Below are positions 50,838 through 58,652 of a DNA stretch of 64,000 bases, piece by piece (the first letter of the stretch is position 1; each line of letters opens with the position of its first letter). The DNA is from Ruminococcus albus AD2013 (GTDB lineage Bacteria; Bacillota; Clostridia; Oscillospirales; Ruminococcaceae). Under the pieces are notes generated by a model. The model searched no databases. It was not told the DNA's origin and saw only the letters and a list, made by a program, of their open reading frames with translations. A program made the position numbers and the translations under genes. The stretch is from the NCBI RefSeq assembly GCF_000526775.1, contig NZ_JAGS01000001.1, forward strand, positions 2,232,001 to 2,296,000. The letters run 5' to 3'.

Positions 50838-51545
50838 TTAATTATCTGCCTGAATGTACAGCGGTGCAGGAACCGCACCTATCTTTTCGGCGGCTGAACA
50901 CAGAGCTTCTTCATCATCGAGGTGCATTATGAAAACTTTAACGTTCCTGCTTTTCAGTTCGGGCATAAGGGCTCTCAGCTTATCTATGTGAAGATGTACG
51001 GGGGAATCATAGGCAGAAGCCTCAGTGTAGAGGTATGCGCCGTCTGTAAGATAGGGCATGAATGGTTCAAGGGAAGATGTATCACCTGTGAAGACCACAC
51101 GCTGTCCGTCAATATCAAAACTCCACCCGAAGCACCTGCCTTGGAGGGGGAGCGCATGATTCACAGCAACAGGTGTGAATCCCGTATCTTCGGGAGAAAT
51201 GATGGTATATGCAGAACTGTCACAGCCGTCAAGTCTTTCAAGCACATAGCTGATATCCTGCCTGATATCGTCGTTAGCCGCGATCACCACAACAGGGATA
51301 TGCCAGACAAAAAAGCTGAAATGCACAAGCATACCCAGCCCGCCTATGTGGTCGGAATGAGTGTGAGTTATAAGCACGGTGATATTCTCGGGTCGTCCGC
51401 CAGCCAGCTTTTCAGCCCCTGCTATGCGCATTTTATGGAAAGCCGACATGGGGCAGTCCAGCAGAAAAAGTTTGCCGCCAAGTGCAAAAAACGCACAGTT
51501 GTTATCAGTATTAAAAGCCGAACCTCTGCCAAGAAATCTCAGCAT
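50838..51545 (-). CDS. Metallo-beta-lactamase-fold hydrolase
   Basis: 235 residues from ATG 51543-51545, with GGAGGTG upstream; the longer ORF runs back through the divergent sipL leader. The MBL core has THTHSDHIGGLGM (about residue 55) with later metal contacts at GDTS and HLD. No signal, so cytoplasmic. It resembles RNase Z-like or small hydrolases of the lactamase_B_2 class. Divergent from sipL. Substrate not known. Confidence 0.85.
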   Translation of the reverse strand: MLRFLGRGSAFNTDNNCAFFALGGKLFLLDCPMSAFHKMRIAGAEKLAGGRPENITVLITHTHSDHIGGLGMLVHFSFFVWHIPVVVIAANDDIRQDISYVLERLDGCDSSAYTIISPEDTGFTPVAVNHALPLQGRCFGWSFDIDGQRVVFTGDTSSLEPFMPYLTDGAYLYTEASAYDSPVHLHIDKLRALMPELKSRNVKVFIMHLDDEEALCSAAEKIGAVPAPLYIQADN

Positions 51546-51692
51546 AGTGCCACCTCCGCAAATATCATTTTTAGTATCATAGCACATTTTCAGCCGAATG
51601 TAAAGACGTATCGGCAAATTGGAATAAACCTGAAAAGCAGGGCATATGATGTTTATAGCAAAAGGCAATCCGAGAAACAGGAGGAAACAGAT

Positions 51693-53240
51693 ATGAACGA
51701 TGAACTCAGACTTACATCAGACACTGTCTGCGTGATGGAAAAAGCACTCGACTGCACCGAGGAGCTTCCGCTTGAACGGGACATAGTCCTGCCCGACTAC
51801 TACCCCGATGTTTTCCGCATACTAAGGTGTACGGCAGAACCACGGCTTGCTTCACAGAGTATCAGCGGAGGACGGCTGACATTTGATGTCACGGTAACGG
51901 TCAGGGTACTGTATCTCACCGAGGGCAGCAGGCGCATAAACTGCATCGAGCAGAACGCCGAGATAAGCCGCACCATCGACGTTGAGGGCGAATGTGATTC
52001 ACCGGAAGTGATGATAGACCTTGCCTGCCGCGGTGTGTCGTGCAGGGCAAAGGGCAGCAGGAGGATAGATGTCCGAGGGACGGTGTGCGCCGCCGTAAAG
52101 GTCAGCTGCCGCCGCGAAAAGACAGTTATCACAGGGGGCACGGGCTGTGGTATACAGCTTCGCAGACAGACCGTCACTTATCCTGTGAAAAGACTTTCGG
52201 CTTACAAACGGATAACAGTCATTCAGCAGACTTCTCTCCCCGATGACAAACCTGCTTTGGGAACGATCCTGCGAACAGGCTGTACAGTCACACGGACGGA
52301 ACAGCGAATAGTTGCGGGAAAGCTGGCGGTAAAAGGCGAAGCCGAACTTGAAGCCCTCTGCGCCTGCATTGACAAAACAGGTGCGGACTGCGTGCAAAAT
52401 CTCCGATTTACCCTGCCTTTCAGCCGCATAATAGATATGGAGGGACTTGATGACAGCTTCACTGTCAGCGTGAGGGTAATGCCTGCGGGCTGTGGTCTTG
52501 CGGCGGGGAGCGGTGAAGAAAAGACCGCCGAGTGGGAACTCGACCTGAATGTTTTCTGCATTGCCGAAAAGCTCGGCACAGGGGTGGGGGTGACGGACGT
52601 TTACTCCACCGAGTACGACTGTCAGCCCGACGACATGGTAGAGATATCAGCAGACAGCGGCGGAGAGGAGAAACTCTCCTGCACCGCGGAATGTACCCTT
52701 ATCGCCCCCGACGGCACAGTGGGGGCAGTATATGACCATTACGCGTACTGTACACGCCCCGCTGTCAGGGCTGAAAACGGCACTTTCCGCATATCGGGCA
52801 GTGTGACCTGTTCTGTCATGGGCGAGGGCAGTGAGGGCGGACTTTTCTGCATAGAGGGTCAGAGCCCCTACGAAGCCGAAGTCCCCTTTCCTGAGGGCTG
52901 TAACGCCTGCACACTTGAAGCTTATGCAGAGACAGCAGGCTGTTCCTACTATCTTGGCGATGGCGGCAGTATAAAGGTCAGGACGGATATACGCATAGTT
53001 TACCGACTTTTCGGCGGCGCAGGAACGAAGCTTGCAGGCAGTGTGAAGCTGGATAAAGAGAAGCCTGTCTCCCGCGGGAACGGCTGTGCGCTGAGGCTTT
53101 GCAGGTGCGGTGATAACGAGGATATCTGGGATATAGCCAAGCGCTGTCGGACTACTGTGGAAGCCATTATGGAAGATAACAGTCTTCCCGAGGGTGCTGA
53201 CAGCATAGACGGCGGCAGAATGATAGTTATAAGAGGATAA
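51693..53240 (+). CDS. sipL: SipL-like spore coat protein with SPOCS and LysM domains
   Basis: 515 residues from ATG 51693 with AGGAGGA upstream. Three SPOCS/DUF3794-type repeats (about 30-150, 190-290, 325-445) and a C-terminal LysM domain (about 468-515: DIWDIAKRCRTTVEAIMEDN ending MIVIRG). This is the layout of C. difficile SipL, which binds SpoIVA and tethers the coat to the forespore. The adjacent downstream gene is spoIVA, which supports the call. The long upstream ORF extension covers the divergent gene and is spurious. Cysteine-rich (more than 20). Confidence 0.85.
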   Translation: MNDELRLTSDTVCVMEKALDCTEELPLERDIVLPDYYPDVFRILRCTAEPRLASQSISGGRLTFDVTVTVRVLYLTEGSRRINCIEQNAEISRTIDVEGECDSPEVMIDLACRGVSCRAKGSRRIDVRGTVCAAVKVSCRREKTVITGGTGCGIQLRRQTVTYPVKRLSAYKRITVIQQTSLPDDKPALGTILRTGCTVTRTEQRIVAGKLAVKGEAELEALCACIDKTGADCVQNLRFTLPFSRIIDMEGLDDSFTVSVRVMPAGCGLAAGSGEEKTAEWELDLNVFCIAEKLGTGVGVTDVYSTEYDCQPDDMVEISADSGGEEKLSCTAECTLIAPDGTVGAVYDHYAYCTRPAVRAENGTFRISGSVTCSVMGEGSEGGLFCIEGQSPYEAEVPFPEGCNACTLEAYAETAGCSYYLGDGGSIKVRTDIRIVYRLFGGAGTKLAGSVKLDKEKPVSRGNGCALRLCRCGDNEDIWDIAKRCRTTVEAIMEDNSLPEGADSIDGGRMIVIRG

Positions 53241-53253
53241 GGGGGCAAATGAA

Positions 53254-54729
53254 TTGAGCAGGGACATATATTCGGACATAGCCCGCAGAACGGGCGGAGA
53301 TATCTACATAGGAGTTGCGGGACCTGTAAGAACAGGCAAATCAACATTCATAAAGCAGTTCATGGAAAAACTGGTTATACCCAACATCGGCAGTGAGTAC
53401 CGCCGTGAGAGGGCGCAGGACGAACTGCCACAGTCCGCAGGGGGACGCACCATAATGACCACAGAGCCGAAGTTCATACCCGAAGAAGCGGTGAACATAT
53501 CACTCGAAGGCGGTGCAAGCTTCAATGTGAGGCTGATAGACTGTGTAGGGTACATAATACCATCGGCACAGGGGTATATCGAGGAAGAAGCGCCCCGCAT
53601 GGTGATGACGCCATGGTTCGATACGGAGATACCTTTCAACATGGCGGCAGAAGTCGGCACACGCAAGGTCATAGCCGAACATTCCACCATAGGGCTTGTT
53701 ATCACCACCGACGGCAGTTTTACAGAACTTCCACGTGACGAATACGAAGAAGCGGAAGAAAGGGTAATAAGCGAGCTGAAAGCCGCAGGCAAGCCTTTTG
53801 CGGTACTGCTGAACACCTCTGACCCCGACAGCGACGAAGCCCGCAGGCTGTGCGAAGAACTGAGCCAGAAGTACGAAACGGACGTCATACCCGTGAACTG
53901 CACCGAACTTGAAGAAGAGGATATCCGCGGCATAATGGCAAACGTGCTGTACTCATTCCCCGTGCGGGAGATAGGCATAGCCATGCCCGAATGGATAAAC
54001 ACCCTTGGCAAGGGTCACTGGCTGAAAGAAGCCGTCTTCGCCCATATAAGAGAAGCCGCCGAGGGAGTTGAAACTCTCAGGCAGATAGCGGCGTGTGCCG
54101 ATACCATCGGTGAATGTGAGTACATGGAAAAATGCGAGGTAAAGACCATCGATGCGGGAAACGGTTCGGCCGTGATATCAGCACAGCTTTTCAGCGACCT
54201 TTTCTACCGCGTGATAGGCGAAGCTACGGGTCTTGAAATAAACGGTGAAAACGAACTTCTGCCCCGGATACTTGAACTTGTTGAGATACGCAAACGCTTT
54301 GCTAAATACAAGGACGCCATAGCGCAGATGGAGCGCACGGGATACGGCATAGTAATGCCCGAGCCCGATGAACTCACCATGGAAGAACCCGAGATAATCC
54401 GTCAGGGCGGAAAGTACGGCATACGCCTGAAAGCACAGGCACCCGCCATACATCTTCTGCGCACCGAGATAAACACCGAGGTCGCACCCATAGTGGGTTC
54501 GGAAAAGCAATCCGAGGAGCTTGTTATGTACATGATGAGCGATTTCGAGAAAGACCCCGACAAGATCTGGAGCTCCAATATATTCGGCAAATCTCTCCAC
54601 GAACTTGTCAGCGACGGACTTCACACCAAGCTTTCAAAGCTTCCCGATGATGCACGTATGCGCTTGAAAGAAACGGTTGAGCGTATGATAAACGAGGGCT
54701 GTTCCGGGCTGATATGCCTTATACTATGA
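53254..54729 (+). CDS. spoIVA: Stage IV sporulation protein A
   Basis: 491 residues, standard length. A coat morphogenetic ATPase that polymerises on the forespore outer membrane. Walker A GPVRTGKST near residue 24, TRAFAC-like G domain with VRLIDCVGYI, then middle and C-terminal regions (YGIVMPEPDELTMEEP, SKLPDDARMRLKETVERMIN). Starts with TTG at 53254 (GGGGGC ribosome site). It follows sipL by 13 nt, in an operon; together they build the coat's basement layer. Confidence 0.93.
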   Translation: MSRDIYSDIARRTGGDIYIGVAGPVRTGKSTFIKQFMEKLVIPNIGSEYRRERAQDELPQSAGGRTIMTTEPKFIPEEAVNISLEGGASFNVRLIDCVGYIIPSAQGYIEEEAPRMVMTPWFDTEIPFNMAAEVGTRKVIAEHSTIGLVITTDGSFTELPRDEYEEAEERVISELKAAGKPFAVLLNTSDPDSDEARRLCEELSQKYETDVIPVNCTELEEEDIRGIMANVLYSFPVREIGIAMPEWINTLGKGHWLKEAVFAHIREAAEGVETLRQIAACADTIGECEYMEKCEVKTIDAGNGSAVISAQLFSDLFYRVIGEATGLEINGENELLPRILELVEIRKRFAKYKDAIAQMERTGYGIVMPEPDELTMEEPEIIRQGGKYGIRLKAQAPAIHLLRTEINTEVAPIVGSEKQSEELVMYMMSDFEKDPDKIWSSNIFGKSLHELVSDGLHTKLSKLPDDARMRLKETVERMINEGCSGLICLIL

Positions 54730-54741
54730 CAGCAAAAAAGC

Positions 54742-54765
54742 GGGGACAGCCGCACAGCTGTCCCC
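54742..54765 (+). terminator. Terminator of sipL-spoIVA
   Basis: GGGGACAGC pairs with GCTGTCCCC with a 6-nt loop, then ACTTT. Compact stem. Confidence 0.75.
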
Positions 54766-54785
54766 ACTTTGCATTTTCCCCGATA

Positions 54786-54911
54786 TCAGCAGCCGCAACC
54801 GCCGTTGTTGCCGCATCCGCAGCCACATCCGCAATCGTTGCCGCAGCCCGCCATAAAGATGATGAGGATAAGGATGATGATCCAGAAGAAGTTGTTATTT
54901 CCGAAGTTCAT
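54786..54911 (-). CDS. 41-residue Cys/Gly-rich membrane mini-protein
   Basis: ATG at 54909-54911 with AAAGGAGA 7 nt upstream. The protein opens MNFGNNNFFW, has one membrane helix (IIILILIIFM, residues 11-20), and ends in a run of CG and GC dipeptides with seven cysteines in 19 residues. It converges with spoIVA. Such short membrane-plus-Cys/Gly proteins recall small spore-coat or cortex proteins. It is below the length of ordinary gene finders. Spore role is inferred from position only. Confidence 0.7.
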   Translation of the reverse strand: MNFGNNNFFWIIILILIIFMAGCGNDCGCGCGCGNNGGCGC

Positions 54912-55035
54912 AGTATTTCTCCTTTGTGGTTTATTTAAGGCTCCGTAAGCCTTATGGTACATATTATGCTGCGGCGGGTAAAAGGTTACTGCGGATAGCC
55001 GATATTATTGTTCTCTCTATAAAACAAATTTACGG

Positions 55036-55668
55036 TCAGTTGTACTCTACACCCTTTTCCTGTAATCTTTCAACTAACTCATCTGAAATAATATCTTCTC
55101 CTTTTGAATTATAACAATTTGCTATAACTAAACTTTTCAGTGCTTCAAACTTTTCAAGATCAGGTAAAACAGGATCAGATATTTCAAGTATTCTCAGTTC
55201 TTGTACTTCTTCTGCATAATCATTTAATATCAAAAGGTTATTTGAAATATCAGCTACATGAACATAACTCAGAGCTGAATATTTAAAATCATCTGAAAAC
55301 CCGGAATGATTAGACAGAATAATTGTTTCAGGACCGGAATCATTTTTTTCTCTGATAGAAAAAGTCACAGTAGCATTAGCTAATGACATTTTTTCATCAG
55401 ATATATGGTCAAGCAGTTTTTTGTAACAATTTATACTCTGTTTTAAAGAGAGTTCTGAACCATCAGATTCTACGGATAATTCATATCCATTATCCGATGT
55501 TTTCTTTATGTTTCTCACCGATAGTGCACTGTAATTATCACTGACGTATTTTTTGATCTTATATCGTTCTGTTATCGGAACCTTTGTGTTCAGGATTCCG
55601 ACCATAAAGAAACATATAATAATGACCAATAATGCTATGCCTAAGTATTTGAAAAAATTGACTTTCAT
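55036..55668 (-). CDS. Membrane-anchored protein of unknown function
   Basis: 210 residues. One N-terminal membrane helix (about 7-25: KYLGIALLVIIICFFMVGIL) and a mainly extracellular soluble domain rich in Ser, Asp and Ile. Base composition is much more A/T-rich than the flanking spoIVA and clpC genes, and codon use favours A/T endings, which hints at transfer. No domain recognised. The last 60 residues have a leucine-rich-repeat-like LKSLVIAN phrase. Confidence 0.65.
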   Translation of the reverse strand: MKVNFFKYLGIALLVIIICFFMVGILNTKVPITERYKIKKYVSDNYSALSVRNIKKTSDNGYELSVESDGSELSLKQSINCYKKLLDHISDEKMSLANATVTFSIREKNDSGPETIILSNHSGFSDDFKYSALSYVHVADISNNLLILNDYAEEVQELRILEISDPVLPDLEKFEALKSLVIANCYNSKGEDIISDELVERLQEKGVEYN

Positions 55669-56012
55669 AAAAGTTTTACCCTCCGAAATTATTTTTCCTG
55701 ATTGTATGCCAAGGCAAATTACTCCCGATTTTGATTTTAAGAGAGCAGTATGCCTTGTACAATTTTAGAATGTCGATAAAATAACACTCGATATATATAC
55801 GTTCCGGTGAAAGAGTTTTTTTTGATGTTATTTTCCACAAACATTAATGCAGTGAGATGGTAGATTTGCACATAATTATAATCGTCGGGCTTGTCGTGGA
55901 TAGTTTGCCAGTTTACACAAGCTTGCTGCTTTGTTAACTTCCGCAGGCATATTTCCTCGGCTCGTGAATACTTTTATCTTATAAGCCTATACTTTCAGCG
56001 GAGGTGTTTTGC
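55669..56012. other. Gap upstream of the ClpC-like gene
   Basis: About 340 bp without a gene. No full promoter was found by eye. The region close to the gene ends in the ribosome site GGAGGTG (56000-56006). Confidence 0.4.
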
Positions 56013-58307
56013 ATGAGCTATGAGAATTACACGGAGACCGGCAGAGAAATCCTGCGCAGGGCGGCGGTGCTTGCGGGAGAAAGGGGGCACACCTATCTGG
56101 GCAGTGAACATATCCTGCTTGCCATGACCCGCTGCGGAGGTGCGGCTGAAGCTGTACTCAGGCGGTACGGTGTGACATACGAGGAAGTCAGCGGGGAGAT
56201 AGATGAACTTATCGGCAGGGGCACACCATGCGTTACACCTGAAAGTGCAAAGACCGAGAATGTCCGTGCCGCACTTGAAACAGCTGAACGTCTTGGCGGA
56301 AAAAGCGTGGGCAGCGAGCATATACTTTCGGGACTTCTCCGATGTGTGGACTCCTGCGCTTTGCAGATACTCCACAGGCTTCGTGCCGATGAACGCAGGA
56401 TAGCTTCCGACAGCTTCACAAGCACCCGCAGTGATGTCCTCCGCAGGAATTATCCTCGGCTGAAAACGCTTTCCCGCTACGGCACCGAACTAACCGACCC
56501 AGCTGTATGTCTGGGTTTTGACCCTCTGATCGGGCGTGATGAGGAACTGCGCCTTATTATGGAGATACTCTGCCGCCGCCGAAAGAACGACCCTTGTCTG
56601 GTGGGTGAAGCGGGTGTTGGTAAAACAGCCATTGCCGAGGGGCTTGCGGTTAAGATAGTTTCGGGCAGCGTGCCATCTCAGCTGGCAGATAAAAGGCTGT
56701 TCGCACTGGATATCACACTTCTTCTTGCGGGCGCAAAGTACCGCGGCGATTTCGAGGAACGCCTTAAAGCCTGTATTGACGAAGCCTCACAGGCGGGGAA
56801 CGTCATACTTTTTATAGATGAACTGCACAACATCATGGGAGCGGGTGCGGCAGAGGGCGCTATCGACGCGGCAAATATCCTGAAACCCGACCTTGCACGG
56901 GGCAGGATACAGATAATAGGTGCCACCACCCCAGAAGAATACCGCCGCACCATCGAAAAAGATGCCGCTATGGACAGGCGTTTCTGTCGGGTAGATATAT
57001 GCGAACCCGATGAGGATTCGACTTACACAATGCTTATGGGACTTAAAGGTAAACTTGAAGATCACCACGATGTGACCATATCCCCGGAGATATGCCGCTG
57101 TGCGGTTGAGCTCAGCGGGCGCTATATGAAGCATAAGCATTTCCCCGATAAGGCGGTTGAACTACTTGACGGTGCCTGCAGTGCGGCAAAGCTTGAAGCG
57201 GGTACTGATAAGATACCCGAGCGGGCTTTTGAAAAGTATCTGGCAGGCGAGATAGACAGGAGCGGATATCTTGATGCGATCTCAAACGCCCGCAGACGTA
57301 CCGTCCTGACCCGCGATATAGTCGAGCAGTCTGTCAGCCGATGTACAGGGATAAAATGCACAGCCCCCGATACCTATGAACGTGAAACTCTCAGGTGTCT
57401 CGAAGAAAAACTGGGTGAAGCAGTTGTAGGTCAGGATAGGGCTGTAGCGGCGGCAGCGAGGGCAGTAAGGCGGCGCAGGCTTGGTCTCGGCAGGGGCGGA
57501 AGACCTGTGGGCAGTTTTGTTTTCGCGGGAGCGGCAGGTGTCGGCAAGACACTTCTCGCAAGAGAGCTTTCCGAGCTCATAGGCGGCAGGGACAGCCTTA
57601 TCCGCCTGGATATGAGCGAGTATATGGAGCCCCACAGCGTCGCCAAGCTGATAGGTGCGCCCGCAGGCTATGTGGGCTATGAGGACGGTGGAAGACTGGT
57701 GGAACTTATCCGCCGCCGTCCCTGCGGGGTACTTCTCTTTGATGAGATAGAAAAAGCCCACAGGGACATTTTCGGGGTGCTTCTGCAAATGCTTGAAGAG
57801 GGTGTCATCACCGACAGCGCAGGCAGAACGGCTGAACTTTCTGAACTGACAGTGATACTCACCACCAACGCAGGGGCGGCAGAACTGGCTGAAAACAAAC
57901 ACGCGGGATTTTTCAGCCGCGGCGGAGAAAGTTTTCAGCGGGATATCGAACGGGCTGTTAAAAAGGTTCTCTCCCCCGAACTTATAAACCGTATGGACGA
58001 TATAATCGTCTTTGACCCGCTGAACAGGACGGCACTATGCAGTATCGCCCGCAAAGAGCTTGCAAAGCTTTCAAATCGTGCCGCAGAACTCGGCTATACC
58101 CTTGAGATATCCCCCGAGTGTGAAGCCTATGCCGCCGAAAAATGCCTTAGCACAGGCGGTTCAGCCCGAGATATCCGCCGATTCGCCGAACAGGAAGCCG
58201 AAGATATCCTCTGTGATAGTATACTCTCGGGCTGCGAAAAAAATCTGCGGCTGGATATCAAAAACGGCAGACCCGTTATCTGCGCACCTGACTTATCGGG
58301 GGTGTAG
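56013..58307 (+). CDS. ClpC/ClpA-like AAA+ ATPase
   Basis: 764 residues from ATG 56013. Clp N-terminal repeats (about 6-75 and 80-145: RRAAVLAGERGHTYLGSEHI), D1 AAA+ with Walker A GEAGVGKTAIAE (about 205) and Walker B ILFIDELHN, and D2 with Walker A GAAGVGKTLLARE (about 512) and LLFDEIEKAHRD. A ClpB-type long coiled M-domain is absent. A loop in D2 reads HAGFF, where ClpA and ClpC have the IGF/VGF contact with ClpP, so partnership with ClpP is plausible but not certain. A MecA-like small gene lies at 36.1 kb. Confidence 0.87.
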   Translation: MSYENYTETGREILRRAAVLAGERGHTYLGSEHILLAMTRCGGAAEAVLRRYGVTYEEVSGEIDELIGRGTPCVTPESAKTENVRAALETAERLGGKSVGSEHILSGLLRCVDSCALQILHRLRADERRIASDSFTSTRSDVLRRNYPRLKTLSRYGTELTDPAVCLGFDPLIGRDEELRLIMEILCRRRKNDPCLVGEAGVGKTAIAEGLAVKIVSGSVPSQLADKRLFALDITLLLAGAKYRGDFEERLKACIDEASQAGNVILFIDELHNIMGAGAAEGAIDAANILKPDLARGRIQIIGATTPEEYRRTIEKDAAMDRRFCRVDICEPDEDSTYTMLMGLKGKLEDHHDVTISPEICRCAVELSGRYMKHKHFPDKAVELLDGACSAAKLEAGTDKIPERAFEKYLAGEIDRSGYLDAISNARRRTVLTRDIVEQSVSRCTGIKCTAPDTYERETLRCLEEKLGEAVVGQDRAVAAAARAVRRRRLGLGRGGRPVGSFVFAGAAGVGKTLLARELSELIGGRDSLIRLDMSEYMEPHSVAKLIGAPAGYVGYEDGGRLVELIRRRPCGVLLFDEIEKAHRDIFGVLLQMLEEGVITDSAGRTAELSELTVILTTNAGAAELAENKHAGFFSRGGESFQRDIERAVKKVLSPELINRMDDIIVFDPLNRTALCSIARKELAKLSNRAAELGYTLEISPECEAYAAEKCLSTGGSARDIRRFAEQEAEDILCDSILSGCEKNLRLDIKNGRPVICAPDLSGV

Positions 58308-58572
58308 ATAACACCCCACTCATAGCGCAGTTCGGAACGACAATAATATCATCAGACAGTCTGAGCGTATGCATTTGTTTTGCATACGCTCGATTTCGGT
58401 CTATTCCGAAATGGATCTGCATCCTCTCTCTGCAATGGACGGAAAGGATAAAAAAATTACATAAACGGATATTCTTACAATAAGTTTCAAAATGCATCGC
58501 GGTTTTTGGTTAGTATTTCTCAGAATTATCAGAATATACACAAAAATTCAACAAATTAGTTGTAAATAGGTG
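58308..58572. other. Gap with a terminator-like hairpin
   Basis: Strong hairpin GAGCGTATGC/GCATACGCTC (58363-58391) with a 9-nt loop, probably the ClpC terminator though the following run is only GATTTC. The rest holds no gene. Confidence 0.5.
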
Positions 58573-58601
58573 TTGTAAATTTTCAAGGAGTATGTTATTA
58601 T
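58573..58601 (+). promoter_or_regulatory. Probable promoter of the PL11 gene
   Basis: TTGTAA (58573-58578), 17-nt spacer, TATTAT (58596-58601). A TATAAT three bases on (58599-58604) would need a 20-nt spacer. Confidence 0.45.
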
Positions 58602-58652
58602 AATTTACAAAAGATGTTGCATAAACTCAATAATTTTTTCAGGAGGTATAAT

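Noticed and set aside
50922..51692. N-terminal extension of SipL by 257 residues
   Set aside because: It is antisense to the divergent MBL gene; the ATG at 51693 has a perfect ribosome site and matches the SPOCS family start.
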